From Paenibacillus tepidiphilus (GTDB taxonomy: Bacteria > Bacillota > Bacilli > Paenibacillales > Paenibacillaceae): a stretch of DNA of 64,000 nucleotides. Shown one piece after another: positions 8,494-16,690 of the stretch. Numbering within the stretch: position 1 is the first letter of the stretch; each line of letters starts with the position of its first letter. The notes under the pieces were generated by a model. That model was not told where the DNA came from, made no database searches, and was given only the letters and a program-made list of their open reading frames with translations. The position numbers were made by a program, and so were the translations under genes. The DNA lies in the NCBI RefSeq assembly GCF_008635795.1, contig NZ_VWRQ01000008.1, positions 124,001-188,000 of the forward strand. The letters run 5' to 3'.

Positions 8494-9501
8494 ATGAAGC
8501 CTACGATTAGAGATGTCGCCAAGCTGGCAGGAGTATCCATCAGCACGGTGTCCAGAGTCATGAATGCGCCGCATACGGTAGTCGAGGATAAGCGTGCCCG
8601 TGTTATGGAGGCTATTGCGCAGCTGCGCTATCAGCCCAACGGTTTCGCCAGAGGCCTGATTTACAAGAAGTCTTACACGCTGGGCCTGCTGATTCCCGAT
8701 ATTGAGAATCTGTATTTCTCCGGTGTCATCCGGGGAATGCAGGATGCCTGCATTAAGCTGGGCTACAGTCTGATGATCTGCAATACCGACCGCGATAAGG
8801 AACGCCTGCTGTCATATATCGATGCTTTTCACGAAAAGCAGGTGGACGGTATTGTATTTGCCAGCGACGTGCTGTACCCGGAGTACTATGAGAAGTTGAT
8901 CGGATGCCGGATTCCATTCGTGCTGGTATCTTCGCATTCCGATGAATTCGATGTGCCCTCCGTGGAGGTGGACGATGAGCAGGCTGCATACGATGCGGTC
9001 AAGTTCCTGATCGAGCTCGGGCACCGGGAGATTGGCATGATCGGCTTCAACCATGACAACTCCGTAGCGGGACCGCCCCGGTATGAGGGATTCGTGCGAG
9101 CGCTGACGGAAGCGGGACTTGTGCGCAATATTTCGAAGGCACGCTTTGCCAACCACCGGTTTGAGCATGCCTATCAAGCGGCGCATGAACTGTTCGGAGC
9201 CTACCCGGAGCTTACCGCCGTATTCTGTGTGGCCGATGAATTCGCAATGGGCACGATCTCGTATTTGAAGGACCGCGGTATTATGGTTCCGGGGCAAGTA
9301 TCGGTAATCGGCTTCGATAATTTGCGGATGGCGGGTATGTTTATTCCCAAGCTGACTACGATTGCCCAGCCCATTTACCAGTTAGGCTACCGGGCGGCGG
9401 AGAAGCTGCATGAGCTGTTAACCACCGGCGCAGTGGCTGTAACCAAAGAAAAGCTGGATCATAAGCTGATTGTAAGAGAATCCTCAAGGGAGAGGGCATA
9501 A
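8494..9501 (+). CDS. LacI-family repressor of the alpha-glucoside operon
   Basis: A 335-residue regulator. The N-terminal LacI helix-turn-helix is intact (TIRDVAKLAGVSISTVSRVM), followed by the hinge and a periplasmic-binding-like sugar domain (LGLLIPDIENLYFSGVIRGM; VIGFDNLRMAGMFIPKLTTI). ATG 8494 follows AAAGGAA and begins exactly at the DNA-binding domain; the frame remains open upstream but crosses the promoter. The same 12-bp palindrome found at its own promoter recurs twice before the downstream transport genes, which points to local control induced by an alpha-glucoside or its product. Confidence 0.93.
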   Translation: MKPTIRDVAKLAGVSISTVSRVMNAPHTVVEDKRARVMEAIAQLRYQPNGFARGLIYKKSYTLGLLIPDIENLYFSGVIRGMQDACIKLGYSLMICNTDRDKERLLSYIDAFHEKQVDGIVFASDVLYPEYYEKLIGCRIPFVLVSSHSDEFDVPSVEVDDEQAAYDAVKFLIELGHREIGMIGFNHDNSVAGPPRYEGFVRALTEAGLVRNISKARFANHRFEHAYQAAHELFGAYPELTAVFCVADEFAMGTISYLKDRGIMVPGQVSVIGFDNLRMAGMFIPKLTTIAQPIYQLGYRAAEKLHELLTTGAVAVTKEKLDHKLIVRESSRERA

Positions 9502-9559
9502 ATTCGCCTGCACAATCATCCGGGCGGCTGCGGAAATCCGGAGAAATCCCCACTATTCT

Positions 9560-9571
9560 GAAAAGCTTTTC
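9560..9571 (+). promoter_or_regulatory. LacI-type operator, distal copy
   Basis: A perfect GAAAAGCTTTTC palindrome, identical to the one at 8464-8475. It lies about 83 bp upstream of the -35 of the transport operon and 193 bp from the proximal copy, a spacing that would allow looping. Confidence 0.7.
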
Positions 9572-9653
9572 ACAGTGAAATGCAAGGTCAGCTCTGCAGC
9601 CGGCAGGTTGAAAGAGGCAGCAAAAAAGATTTGAAAATTGCAGCTAAAGAGTA

Positions 9654-9702
9654 TTGGAAACGTTTGAACACTATGGTAATATGGAAATGTAAGCGCTATA
9701 CA
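9654..9702 (+). promoter_or_regulatory. Promoter of the alpha-glucoside operon with cre-like site at the start point
   Basis: TTGGAA (9654-9659), a 17-bp spacer and TAATAT (9677-9682). TGTAAGCGCTATACA at 9688-9702 resembles a CcpA or LacI-family box with one extra base in the right half. Confidence 0.55.
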
Positions 9703-9752
9703 ACCTCATAATTCCTGCCTTCGTTTTTTGAATACAACCCATCCTTTTCTCT

Positions 9753-9764
9753 GAAAAGCTTTGC
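9753..9764 (+). promoter_or_regulatory. LacI-type operator, proximal copy
   Basis: GAAAAGCTTTGC differs from the perfect palindrome at one base. It lies in the leader, about 65 bp downstream of the predicted start point, where a bound repressor would block elongation. Confidence 0.6.
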
Positions 9765-9850
9765 AAGGAGGTGACGACTGCCAGTTCGGATTCATCCGAG
9801 GTCAAGCGGAAGAGCAATCTCTAAATCATTCAAAGGGGATGTATGAAAAG

Positions 9851-11281
9851 ATGAAAAAAGCTCCTGGACGCAAGCTGTCTCTGGCCATGACGCTGGGCTT
9901 ATCCTTTACTCTGCTGCTTAGTGCCTGCGGCGGCAACGGCAATGGCAACAACAACGCGGCTCCTACCGACCCTCCGGCAGCAACCAACACCCAAAATTCA
10001 GGTAACAACGCAGAACCGACAAACAACGGTGGAACCGAGACCGCCGACTCTCCGCTGGCGGCAGCGATGAACGGCGATTATAAAGGCACCAAAGTCTCCA
10101 TGTTCGGCCCGTTCGTGGACGCCGACCAGGTGAAGTTCGAGAGCAGCATCAAGGAGTTTGAAGAGAAGACAGGCATCGACATCCAATATGAAGGCTCCAA
10201 AGAGTTCGAAGCCACCATCAACGTCCGCGTAGACGGCGGCAATGCCCCGGATATCGCTGACTTCCCGCAGCCCGGCCTGCTCGCTTCCATTGCCAAGACC
10301 GGCAAGGTCATTGATCTGACCGGCGTGCTGGACCAGGAGAAGCTGAAGGCCAACTATAATCAGAGCTGGCTGGATATGTCCATGATGGACGGCAAGGACG
10401 GCAAGATTATGGCCGGGATCTGGAACCGCAGCAATGTGAAGAGCCTGGTATGGTATCCGAAGAAGCAGTTTGAGGAAGCCGGATATACCGTACCGCAGAC
10501 CTGGGATGAGCTGATGGCGCTGACTGAGCAGATCGCCAAGGACGGCGACCCGGCCTGGACCATCGGCATTGAGAGCGGAGCGGCCACCGGCTGGCCGGCT
10601 ACCGACTGGGTGGAGAACATCATGCTGCGGACCACAACGCCTGAGAATTATGATAAGTGGGTCAGCGGCGAGCTGCCGTTTACTTCGCCTGAAGTGAAGA
10701 ATGCCGTGGAGATTATGTCGAAGATCTGGCTGAACGAGGACTATGTATACGGCGGCACCAAATCCATTGTGACGACCGCATTCGGCGATGCGCCGAAGCC
10801 GATGTTCGATAACCCGCCGAAGGCCTGGTTCAATATGCTCGGTAACTTCATCACCAGCTTCTTCCCGGAAACGGCCAAGGTCGACGAAGACTATGACTGG
10901 TTCTATCTGCCGCCGATTGATGAGCAGTACGGTAAGCCGGTATTGGTTGCAGGCGATATTTACGCGATGTTCAACGACCGGCCGGAGGTCCGTGCCGTGA
11001 TGGAATTCTTCACCACCGGCGAATCGATCAAGAACTGGGTGCAATCCGGCGGAGTCATCGCGCCGATGAACGATGCTTCACTGGACTGGTATACCTCCGA
11101 ATCCGACAAACGGATGGCGCAGCTCGTGCAGGATGCTTCGACGCTCCGCTTCGACGGCTCTGACCTGATGCCCGGCAGTGTGGGCGCCGGCACCTTCTGG
11201 AGAGGCATGACCGACTATATCAGCGGTACGGCTACGCTCGATGATGCACTGAAACAGATTCAGGAGGGCTGGAATAATTAA
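9851..11281 (+). CDS. Alpha-glucoside-type ABC transporter substrate-binding lipoprotein
   Basis: A 476-residue CUT1-type solute-binding lipoprotein. Signal peptide MKKAPGRKLSLAMTLGLSF ends in lipobox LLSAC. An Asn/Gly/Pro-rich linker of about 40 residues tethers the binding domain (KVSMFGPFVDADQVKF; NVRVDGGNAPDIADFPQPG). The ATG at 9851 puts AAAGGGG about 12 nt upstream; the alternative ATG at 9839 abuts it. It is first in a transport operon behind the LacI-type promoter, with two permeases and a GH65 phosphorylase. The AglE-like assignment is inferred from the neighbouring AglG-like permease. No ATPase gene is present, so an unlinked shared ATPase (MsmX/MsmK type) probably serves it. Confidence 0.88.
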   Translation: MKKAPGRKLSLAMTLGLSFTLLLSACGGNGNGNNNAAPTDPPAATNTQNSGNNAEPTNNGGTETADSPLAAAMNGDYKGTKVSMFGPFVDADQVKFESSIKEFEEKTGIDIQYEGSKEFEATINVRVDGGNAPDIADFPQPGLLASIAKTGKVIDLTGVLDQEKLKANYNQSWLDMSMMDGKDGKIMAGIWNRSNVKSLVWYPKKQFEEAGYTVPQTWDELMALTEQIAKDGDPAWTIGIESGAATGWPATDWVENIMLRTTTPENYDKWVSGELPFTSPEVKNAVEIMSKIWLNEDYVYGGTKSIVTTAFGDAPKPMFDNPPKAWFNMLGNFITSFFPETAKVDEDYDWFYLPPIDEQYGKPVLVAGDIYAMFNDRPEVRAVMEFFTTGESIKNWVQSGGVIAPMNDASLDWYTSESDKRMAQLVQDASTLRFDGSDLMPGSVGAGTFWRGMTDYISGTATLDDALKQIQEGWNN

Positions 11282-11307
11282 CGGTTAGCCAGGTAAAGCA
11301 AGAGTGG

Positions 11308-11352
11308 AAGAAGAGGGACAGCGGGCATACGAATCGTTCTGTCCCTCTTCTT
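11308..11352 (+). terminator. Intercistronic stem-loop after the alpha-glucoside binding-protein gene
   Basis: A perfect 14-bp stem (AAGAAGAGGGACAG with CTGTCCCTCTTCTT) and 17-nt loop lies between the binding-protein and permease genes. The U run is short. It may act as a leaky terminator or 3'-end stabiliser that gives more binding protein than permease. Confidence 0.7.
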
Positions 11353-11389
11353 GTATGCTCGCGAGCTGTTTCAATTAGGAGGTACTGAT

Positions 11390-12505
11390 ATGGAGACTCA
11401 ACTGAAGCGTAGCCCGGGAACCGGAGATCCGCAGACAAGGCAGAGAATCAGCGCGGGAGCGGTGCTGCTCTCCCTGCTGGTCTTGCTTGGCAACATTGCG
11501 GTCAACGGGGCGATCTTTGTATTCTTCCGCGATTCCACTCTGAATCCGCTGATAACGGCAGTGCTGGCTGTGCTGTGGGGTGTGCTCGGCATCTACCTGA
11601 TTTACTATACGCTTAACTGGGCGGCCGAGCGGTATCCGGAGCGCCTCCGGCGGCGTATTCTGCCTTTTATCTTCGTCGGGCCGGCGGTGCTGCTGCTGGG
11701 CTGGCTGCTGGTGCTGCCTGCGCTGCGGACACTGTACTTAAGCTTCTTCAACGCTTCCTCGGAGAAATTCGTCGGGCTGGCCAATTATGCGGCGATATTC
11801 AGCGACCGGCTCATGGGCACGGCCCTGCGCAACAACCTGCTCTGGGTATTCGTGGGAACGCTGGCTTGCGTCGCCCTCGGCCTGCTGATTGCCATTCTGG
11901 CCGACCGCAGCAGCTTTGAGAAGCTCGCCAAATCCATTATCTTCATGCCGATGGCCATCTCCTTCGTCGCCGCCGGCGTCATCTGGAAATTCGTATACTA
12001 CTATCAGCCGGGCACCGAGCAGATCGGCCTGCTCAATGCGATCGTCACCGCCTTCGGCGGGGAGCCGCAGGCCTGGACCAGCATGCTGCAGCCGTGGAAC
12101 AACTTTTTCCTCATTCTTATTCTCATCTGGATGCAGACCGGGTTCGCGATGGTCATCTTCTCCGCAGCCATCAAAGGGGTGCCCGAGGATATTCTGGAGG
12201 CGGCGCGCGTAGACGGGGCGGGGGAGATCAAGACCTTTTTCCGCATTATGATTCCTTATATCTCCACCACCATATTGACAGTGACCACCACCATTATTGT
12301 CTTTACGCTGAAAATATTTGACGTCGTCATGGTGATGACGGGCGGTCAATACGATACGGAAGTCGTAGCCACGCAGTTCTACCGGCAGTTCTTTATGTAC
12401 CGCAACTTCGGTTACGGCTCGACGCTGGCCATTGTGCTGCTGATTGCGGTAACCCCGGTAATTCTGATCAATCTGCGCCAGTTCCGCAAGCAGGGGGGAT
12501 TCTGA
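11390..12505 (+). CDS. Alpha-glucoside ABC transporter permease 1 (AglF-like)
   Basis: A 371-residue inner-membrane permease with about eight hydrophobic spans; two additional N-terminal spans precede the usual six. The family motif contacting the ATPase is EAARVDGAGEIKTFFRIMIP. TTAGGAGG precedes ATG 11390. Its TGA overlaps the next gene's ATG by one base, so the two permeases are coupled and probably form the heterodimeric channel. Confidence 0.92.
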   Translation: METQLKRSPGTGDPQTRQRISAGAVLLSLLVLLGNIAVNGAIFVFFRDSTLNPLITAVLAVLWGVLGIYLIYYTLNWAAERYPERLRRRILPFIFVGPAVLLLGWLLVLPALRTLYLSFFNASSEKFVGLANYAAIFSDRLMGTALRNNLLWVFVGTLACVALGLLIAILADRSSFEKLAKSIIFMPMAISFVAAGVIWKFVYYYQPGTEQIGLLNAIVTAFGGEPQAWTSMLQPWNNFFLILILIWMQTGFAMVIFSAAIKGVPEDILEAARVDGAGEIKTFFRIMIPYISTTILTVTTTIIVFTLKIFDVVMVMTGGQYDTEVVATQFYRQFFMYRNFGYGSTLAIVLLIAVTPVILINLRQFRKQGGF

Positions 12506-13593
12506 TGGTCAAGCGCAAACGGAAGCGCGGTAAGCTCGTTGTCAATCTGGTATTAGGGATTATTTGCTTCATCTGGCTGGTTCCGACGCTCGGGCTGTTC
12601 ATCTCCTCCTTCCGACCGGCGGCAGATATACTGCAGAGCGGCTGGTGGAAGGTATTCCCCCATCAGGAATATACGGCGGGCGAGACACTGCAGCTCTCCA
12701 AGGAGGTGGATCTGCGCGGGCCGATTGAGGTGAACGGCAGGACCTACACCGATGAACAGCTGAAGGCCGGCGTAGAAGCGGACGGCAAGCAGCTGATCTG
12801 GGAGAACCGCCGGGCCCGTACCGTCAATGTCCAGGAGCAGGGCTGGAAGACCGTGCCTGACCTGACGATCGACAACTATAAGAATGTGTTATCCGGGAAG
12901 GAATACAAGCTGAAGGAAGCGGACGGCAGCGAAACGGTGCAGAAGGGCACGGGGCTGTCACAGGCATTCTGGAATACGCTGACGATTGCCGTTCCGGCAA
13001 CAGTGATCCCTGTGCTGATCGCCTCTTTTGCCGCATACGCCTTCGCCTGGCTGCGCTTCCCGGGCCGTAAAATGCTGTTTGTCATGATCATCGCCATGCT
13101 GGTGATTCCGCTGCAGGTGGCGCTGATCCCGGTGCTTAAGGATTACACGGCGCTGGGACTGAACGGCAGCTACCTTGGCATCTGGCTGGCGCATACCGCC
13201 TTTGGGCTGCCGCTGGTGACCTACTTTATGTATAACTTTATCAGCCAGCTTCCGAAGGATCTGTTTGAATCGGCATTCATTGACGGAGCAAGCCATTTCA
13301 CTATATTCAGCCGGCTTATTCTGCCGCTGTCTGTACCGGCATTGGCCTCGATTGGCATCTTCCAGTTCCTCTGGGTGTGGAATGATTATCTGGTCTCGCT
13401 GATCTTTATCGGCAACCAGCCGTCGGTACAGGTGATGTCCATGAAGATTGCCGATCTCGCCGGCTCGCGGGGCAATGACTGGCATCTGCTCACCTCCGCC
13501 GCCTTCATCTCGATGCTGATGCCGCTGGCGATCTTCTTCCTGCTGCAGAAGTATTTCGTGCGCGGGCTGATGGGCGGATCAGTCAAGGGCTGA
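12505..13593 (+). CDS. Alpha-glucoside ABC transporter permease 2 (AglG-like)
   Basis: A 362-residue permease. After the first membrane span there is a large outside insertion (about residues 40-150) before the remaining spans, a trait of AglG-type alpha-glucoside permeases and unlike ordinary MalG proteins. The ATPase-contact loop is ESAFIDGASHFTIFSRLILP. The gene begins one base inside the preceding stop. The insertion may contact the binding protein or substrate. Confidence 0.92.
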   Translation: MVKRKRKRGKLVVNLVLGIICFIWLVPTLGLFISSFRPAADILQSGWWKVFPHQEYTAGETLQLSKEVDLRGPIEVNGRTYTDEQLKAGVEADGKQLIWENRRARTVNVQEQGWKTVPDLTIDNYKNVLSGKEYKLKEADGSETVQKGTGLSQAFWNTLTIAVPATVIPVLIASFAAYAFAWLRFPGRKMLFVMIIAMLVIPLQVALIPVLKDYTALGLNGSYLGIWLAHTAFGLPLVTYFMYNFISQLPKDLFESAFIDGASHFTIFSRLILPLSVPALASIGIFQFLWVWNDYLVSLIFIGNQPSVQVMSMKIADLAGSRGNDWHLLTSAAFISMLMPLAIFFLLQKYFVRGLMGGSVKG

Positions 13594-13645
13594 CGGTAAG
13601 CGGATAAGGATATGAGAACATAAGCGGACGGGAGGACTGCGCAAG

Positions 13646-16000
13646 ATGACAATGAAACCATATGAACATCCTCCGGCGTTGTATCCATACGAGGAATGGA
13701 ATCTGTCCGAGGATGCTTATGAAGACGAGCATAATCAGCGGAGCGAAAGCGTATTTGCCCTGGGCAACGGCTATATCGGCATGCGGGGGAATTTCGAGGA
13801 AGGTTACCATGGAACACTGGGCACCTCGGTTGCGGGCAATTATTTGAACGGCTTCCACGACTGGGAGCCGGTCCGTTATCCGGAAGGCGCCTACGGCTAT
13901 CCGGACCGTAACTACGCGATGCTTAATGTAGCCGATGCGCGGATCATTGAGCTGGATATCGCGGGCCAGACATTTCATCTCGGGCACGGGACGATCCACC
14001 GCTACCGCCGATGGCTCGATATGCAGGGCGGTATGCTTCACCGCGAGGTAGACTGGGAGTCGCCCGCCGGCCACCGCGTGCGGCTGCGCATCCGGCGGAT
14101 GGTCCCGCTGCGGCACAAGCATCTGGCGGTCATCGATTACGAAGTGACAGCCTTGAACTTCGGCGGTGCCCTGACTCTCCGTTCGGGGATTGACGGAGAG
14201 ATTGTGAAGACAGCGGGCGGGGCTGACCCCCGCCTGGGCTCAGGCTCGGGAGAGCCGAGCCTGCTGCCGGAGGACGCTGGCTTCACGCCGCAGACAGGGA
14301 CGCTGTGGCTGAAGCAGCGGACGCGCCGTACCGGCTTCGCGCTGCTGACGGCGGCGAGGCATGAGCTGCGCGCGTCTTCCGGCCAGCCGGCGGGATGGGA
14401 GCGGAATGGACAGAGACTGACCGCCAGCTTCAGCGTAATGCTGGAGCAGGGTGAAACGGCGGCGCTGACGAAGTACATCGCGTACCACACTTCCCAGGAT
14501 GAGGCGGAGGAGTCGCTGCCGTCCCGCAGTTCTGCGGTGCTGGAGCAGGCGGCCTGCAGCGGGTTCGCACGGCTGGCCGCAGAGCAGAGGGTCTATCTGG
14601 ACCTCTTCTGGGGCCGTGCCGATGTGGAGATATTCGGTGACCCTGCACTGCAGCAGGGGCTGCGCTTCAACGCCTTCCAGCTGCTGCAGTCCACAGGCAA
14701 GGACGGGCGGACCAATATCGCCGCGAAGGGTCTGACCGGCGAGGGCTATGAAGGGCATTATTTCTGGGATACGGAAATGTATATGCTCCCCTTTTTCATC
14801 TACAACAAGCCCGAAATTGCCCGGGCTTTGCTGGAGTTCCGTTATGTCACTCTTGGCAAAGCCCGTGAACGGGCAGCGGTAATGTCACAGCAAGGGGCGC
14901 TGTATCCGTGGCGCACCATCGGCGGCGAGGAGAACTCTGCCTACTTTCCGGCAGGAACCGCGCAGGCGCATATCAATGCCGATATCGCGTATGCGCTTAA
15001 GCAATATGTGCAGGCAACGGGTGATACGGGGTTTCTGGCAGCCAAGGGGGCGGAAGTGCTGTTCGAGACCACTCGCTTCTGGGCCGATCTGGGTTACTAT
15101 AATCCGGCACGCGGCGGAGCCTTCTGTATAGATGCCGTTACGGGACCGGATGAGTACACGGCCATCGTCAATAACAATGCCTACACTAACCTGATGGTGC
15201 AGAACCAGCTGTATTATGCTGTGGAGACCGCAGAGCTCCTGCAGCAGGAGTACCCGGGAGACTACGAGCGGCTGCAGCGGGAGATTGCTCTGGGTGCAGA
15301 GGAAATATCGGCCTGGCGGGAAGCGGCTGAGCGCATGTACATTCCCTTTGACGAGAAGCTGGGCATTTATGCACAGGATGACACCTTTCTGAGTAAAAAG
15401 AAATGGGATTTCGCAGGCACACCTGCGGACAAATACCCGCTGCTCCTGCACTACCACCCGCTGGTGATCTACCGGCACCAGGTATTAAAGCAGGCCGATC
15501 TGGTGATGGCGCTGTTTCTGCTGGGCGAGCAATTCAGTATCGAGGACAAGAAGCGCAATTATGCGTACTATGAGCCGCTCACGACGCATGATTCCTCCCT
15601 CTCTCCCTGCATCCACAGCATCGTCTCCGCAGAGATCGGAGATCTCAGAGGCGCTTATGCCTATTTCGGGCACACGGTGCGGATGGATCTCGACGACATC
15701 AACCGCAATGCCAAGGACGGGCTGCATATGGCCGCCATGGCCGGCTCATGGATGTCCATCGTCAACGGCTTTGCAGGGATGCGGCAGAGCGGGGGCAAGC
15801 TCCGCTTTGCTCCGGCCCTTCCGGAAGAGTGGGCAGGCTACCGTTTCAAGGTTACATTCCGCGGCCGGCTTCTGGAGGTTGAAATTAACCGCAGTTCCGC
15901 TGTCTACACACTGCTGGAGGGTGAGGAGCTGGAGCTGCATCACCGGGACCGCCTGCTGAGGCTTGAACTTGCTGAACCGGTAACGGTTGCCCAGCCCTAA
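13646..16000 (+). CDS. GH65 disaccharide phosphorylase (maltose/kojibiose/trehalose phosphorylase group)
   Basis: A 784-residue cytoplasmic enzyme that would split an imported alpha-glucobiose with phosphate into beta-glucose 1-phosphate and glucose. The N-terminal beta-sandwich includes ALGNGYIGMRGNFEEG; the catalytic alpha/alpha barrel includes EGYEGHYFWDTEMYMLPFF. The general acid is Glu503 in VTGPDEYTA; the phosphate-binding region is THDSSLSPCIHSI. Length matches the family. GGGAGGACTGC precedes ATG 13646, 52 bp after the permease. No beta-phosphoglucomutase gene, a frequent partner, is next to it. Exact disaccharide specificity cannot be read by eye. Confidence 0.93.
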   Translation: MTMKPYEHPPALYPYEEWNLSEDAYEDEHNQRSESVFALGNGYIGMRGNFEEGYHGTLGTSVAGNYLNGFHDWEPVRYPEGAYGYPDRNYAMLNVADARIIELDIAGQTFHLGHGTIHRYRRWLDMQGGMLHREVDWESPAGHRVRLRIRRMVPLRHKHLAVIDYEVTALNFGGALTLRSGIDGEIVKTAGGADPRLGSGSGEPSLLPEDAGFTPQTGTLWLKQRTRRTGFALLTAARHELRASSGQPAGWERNGQRLTASFSVMLEQGETAALTKYIAYHTSQDEAEESLPSRSSAVLEQAACSGFARLAAEQRVYLDLFWGRADVEIFGDPALQQGLRFNAFQLLQSTGKDGRTNIAAKGLTGEGYEGHYFWDTEMYMLPFFIYNKPEIARALLEFRYVTLGKARERAAVMSQQGALYPWRTIGGEENSAYFPAGTAQAHINADIAYALKQYVQATGDTGFLAAKGAEVLFETTRFWADLGYYNPARGGAFCIDAVTGPDEYTAIVNNNAYTNLMVQNQLYYAVETAELLQQEYPGDYERLQREIALGAEEISAWREAAERMYIPFDEKLGIYAQDDTFLSKKKWDFAGTPADKYPLLLHYHPLVIYRHQVLKQADLVMALFLLGEQFSIEDKKRNYAYYEPLTTHDSSLSPCIHSIVSAEIGDLRGAYAYFGHTVRMDLDDINRNAKDGLHMAAMAGSWMSIVNGFAGMRQSGGKLRFAPALPEEWAGYRFKVTFRGRLLEVEINRSSAVYTLLEGEELELHHRDRLLRLELAEPVTVAQP

Positions 16001-16048
16001 GGCGGGCTGACGGCGGAGCCGGTGGCTCCGGCCGGAGCGGCTGAAATA

Positions 16049-16086
16049 CCCCGCCTTGCTTCCCGAGGGAGCTGGGCGGGGTGTTC
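16049..16086 (+). terminator. Stem-loop after the GH65 gene
   Basis: CCCCGCC (16049-16055) pairs with GGCGGGG (16075-16081) around an inner GCTTCCCGAGGGAGC hairpin. No clear U run follows, so termination may be partial or convergent. Confidence 0.5.
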
Positions 16087-16114
16087 CCGCTTCGTTGGAG
16101 ATGAAGTGGTTTTA

Positions 16115-16198
16115 TTATGTACGACTAAATTCGACACGCTTCATTGTTAAGCGCGCAATTTGTTGTTGCTCGCGGGTAATCGGTCTCTGGGCCATCAT
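16115..16198 (-). CDS. Tiny basic peptide ORF coupled to a small membrane protein
   Basis: A 27-residue frame, MMAQRPITREQQQIARLTMK and a short tail. Its ATG overlaps the stop of the membrane-protein ORF (ATGATGG arrangement), which suggests translational coupling. Gln-, Arg- and Lys-rich, with no known motif. It is too short for confident calling and may be chance. Confidence 0.35.
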   Translation of the reverse strand: MMAQRPITREQQQIARLTMKRVEFSRT

Positions 16199-16371
16199 CC
16201 TCCGGCCATCAGGACAATCGAACCGGTGAGCGTCCAGAACATAGCTGCAAAGCATAACGAAGCAAGGATTCTTCTCCCCTCGGACATGCGCTCCGGCAAG
16301 AGCAGCAGCATAAACAGAAATGCAAGCGGAAAACTGAAATAAAGAGCAAAATATCCGATAATGACCTCCAT
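16195..16371 (-). CDS. Small two-span membrane protein, unknown function
   Basis: A 58-residue frame starting MEVIIGYFALYFSFPLAFLF. It has two hydrophobic segments (about residues 4-24 and 38-56) joined by a short charged loop (PERMSEGRR). GGGGGAG lies 6 nt before the ATG. The longer open frame on the same strand in another phase has no start site and no sensible composition. It sits between the GH65 gene and the GGDEF-EAL gene on the opposite strand. I do not recognise a family. Confidence 0.55.
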   Translation of the reverse strand: MEVIIGYFALYFSFPLAFLFMLLLLPERMSEGRRILASLCFAAMFWTLTGSIVLMAGG

Positions 16372-16690
16372 TGTTCTCCCCCTCTAATTTCACAAAATAA
16401 AAATAACCACCAGACGTTTCCTTATTCTAACATATACGGCTGTTTTATATTTTCAGGTTTCCTCATATAATTGGGATAGGCCATTAGCGGTTCAGGGATA
16501 TATTTTACAATGAATCTTATTTACTAATAACTTAATTAAGCTTATAAATAAATTAAATAGAAAACCCTGAAGACGAATGAACGCGGTGCAGCAGGCTGCG
16601 CAAAAGGAGGATGGGGCCAAGGCGGCAGGAATCCGTAATTTTCGAAGAATCCCGTTATTTACTTTGCGACAGAGGAATGGGAGTGTGCGA

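Noticed and set aside
16115..16393. 92-residue leftward frame at this position
   Set aside because: The frame spans two better-supported small ORFs in another phase, one of which has a ribosome site and clear membrane spans; only its last 27 codons may be used.
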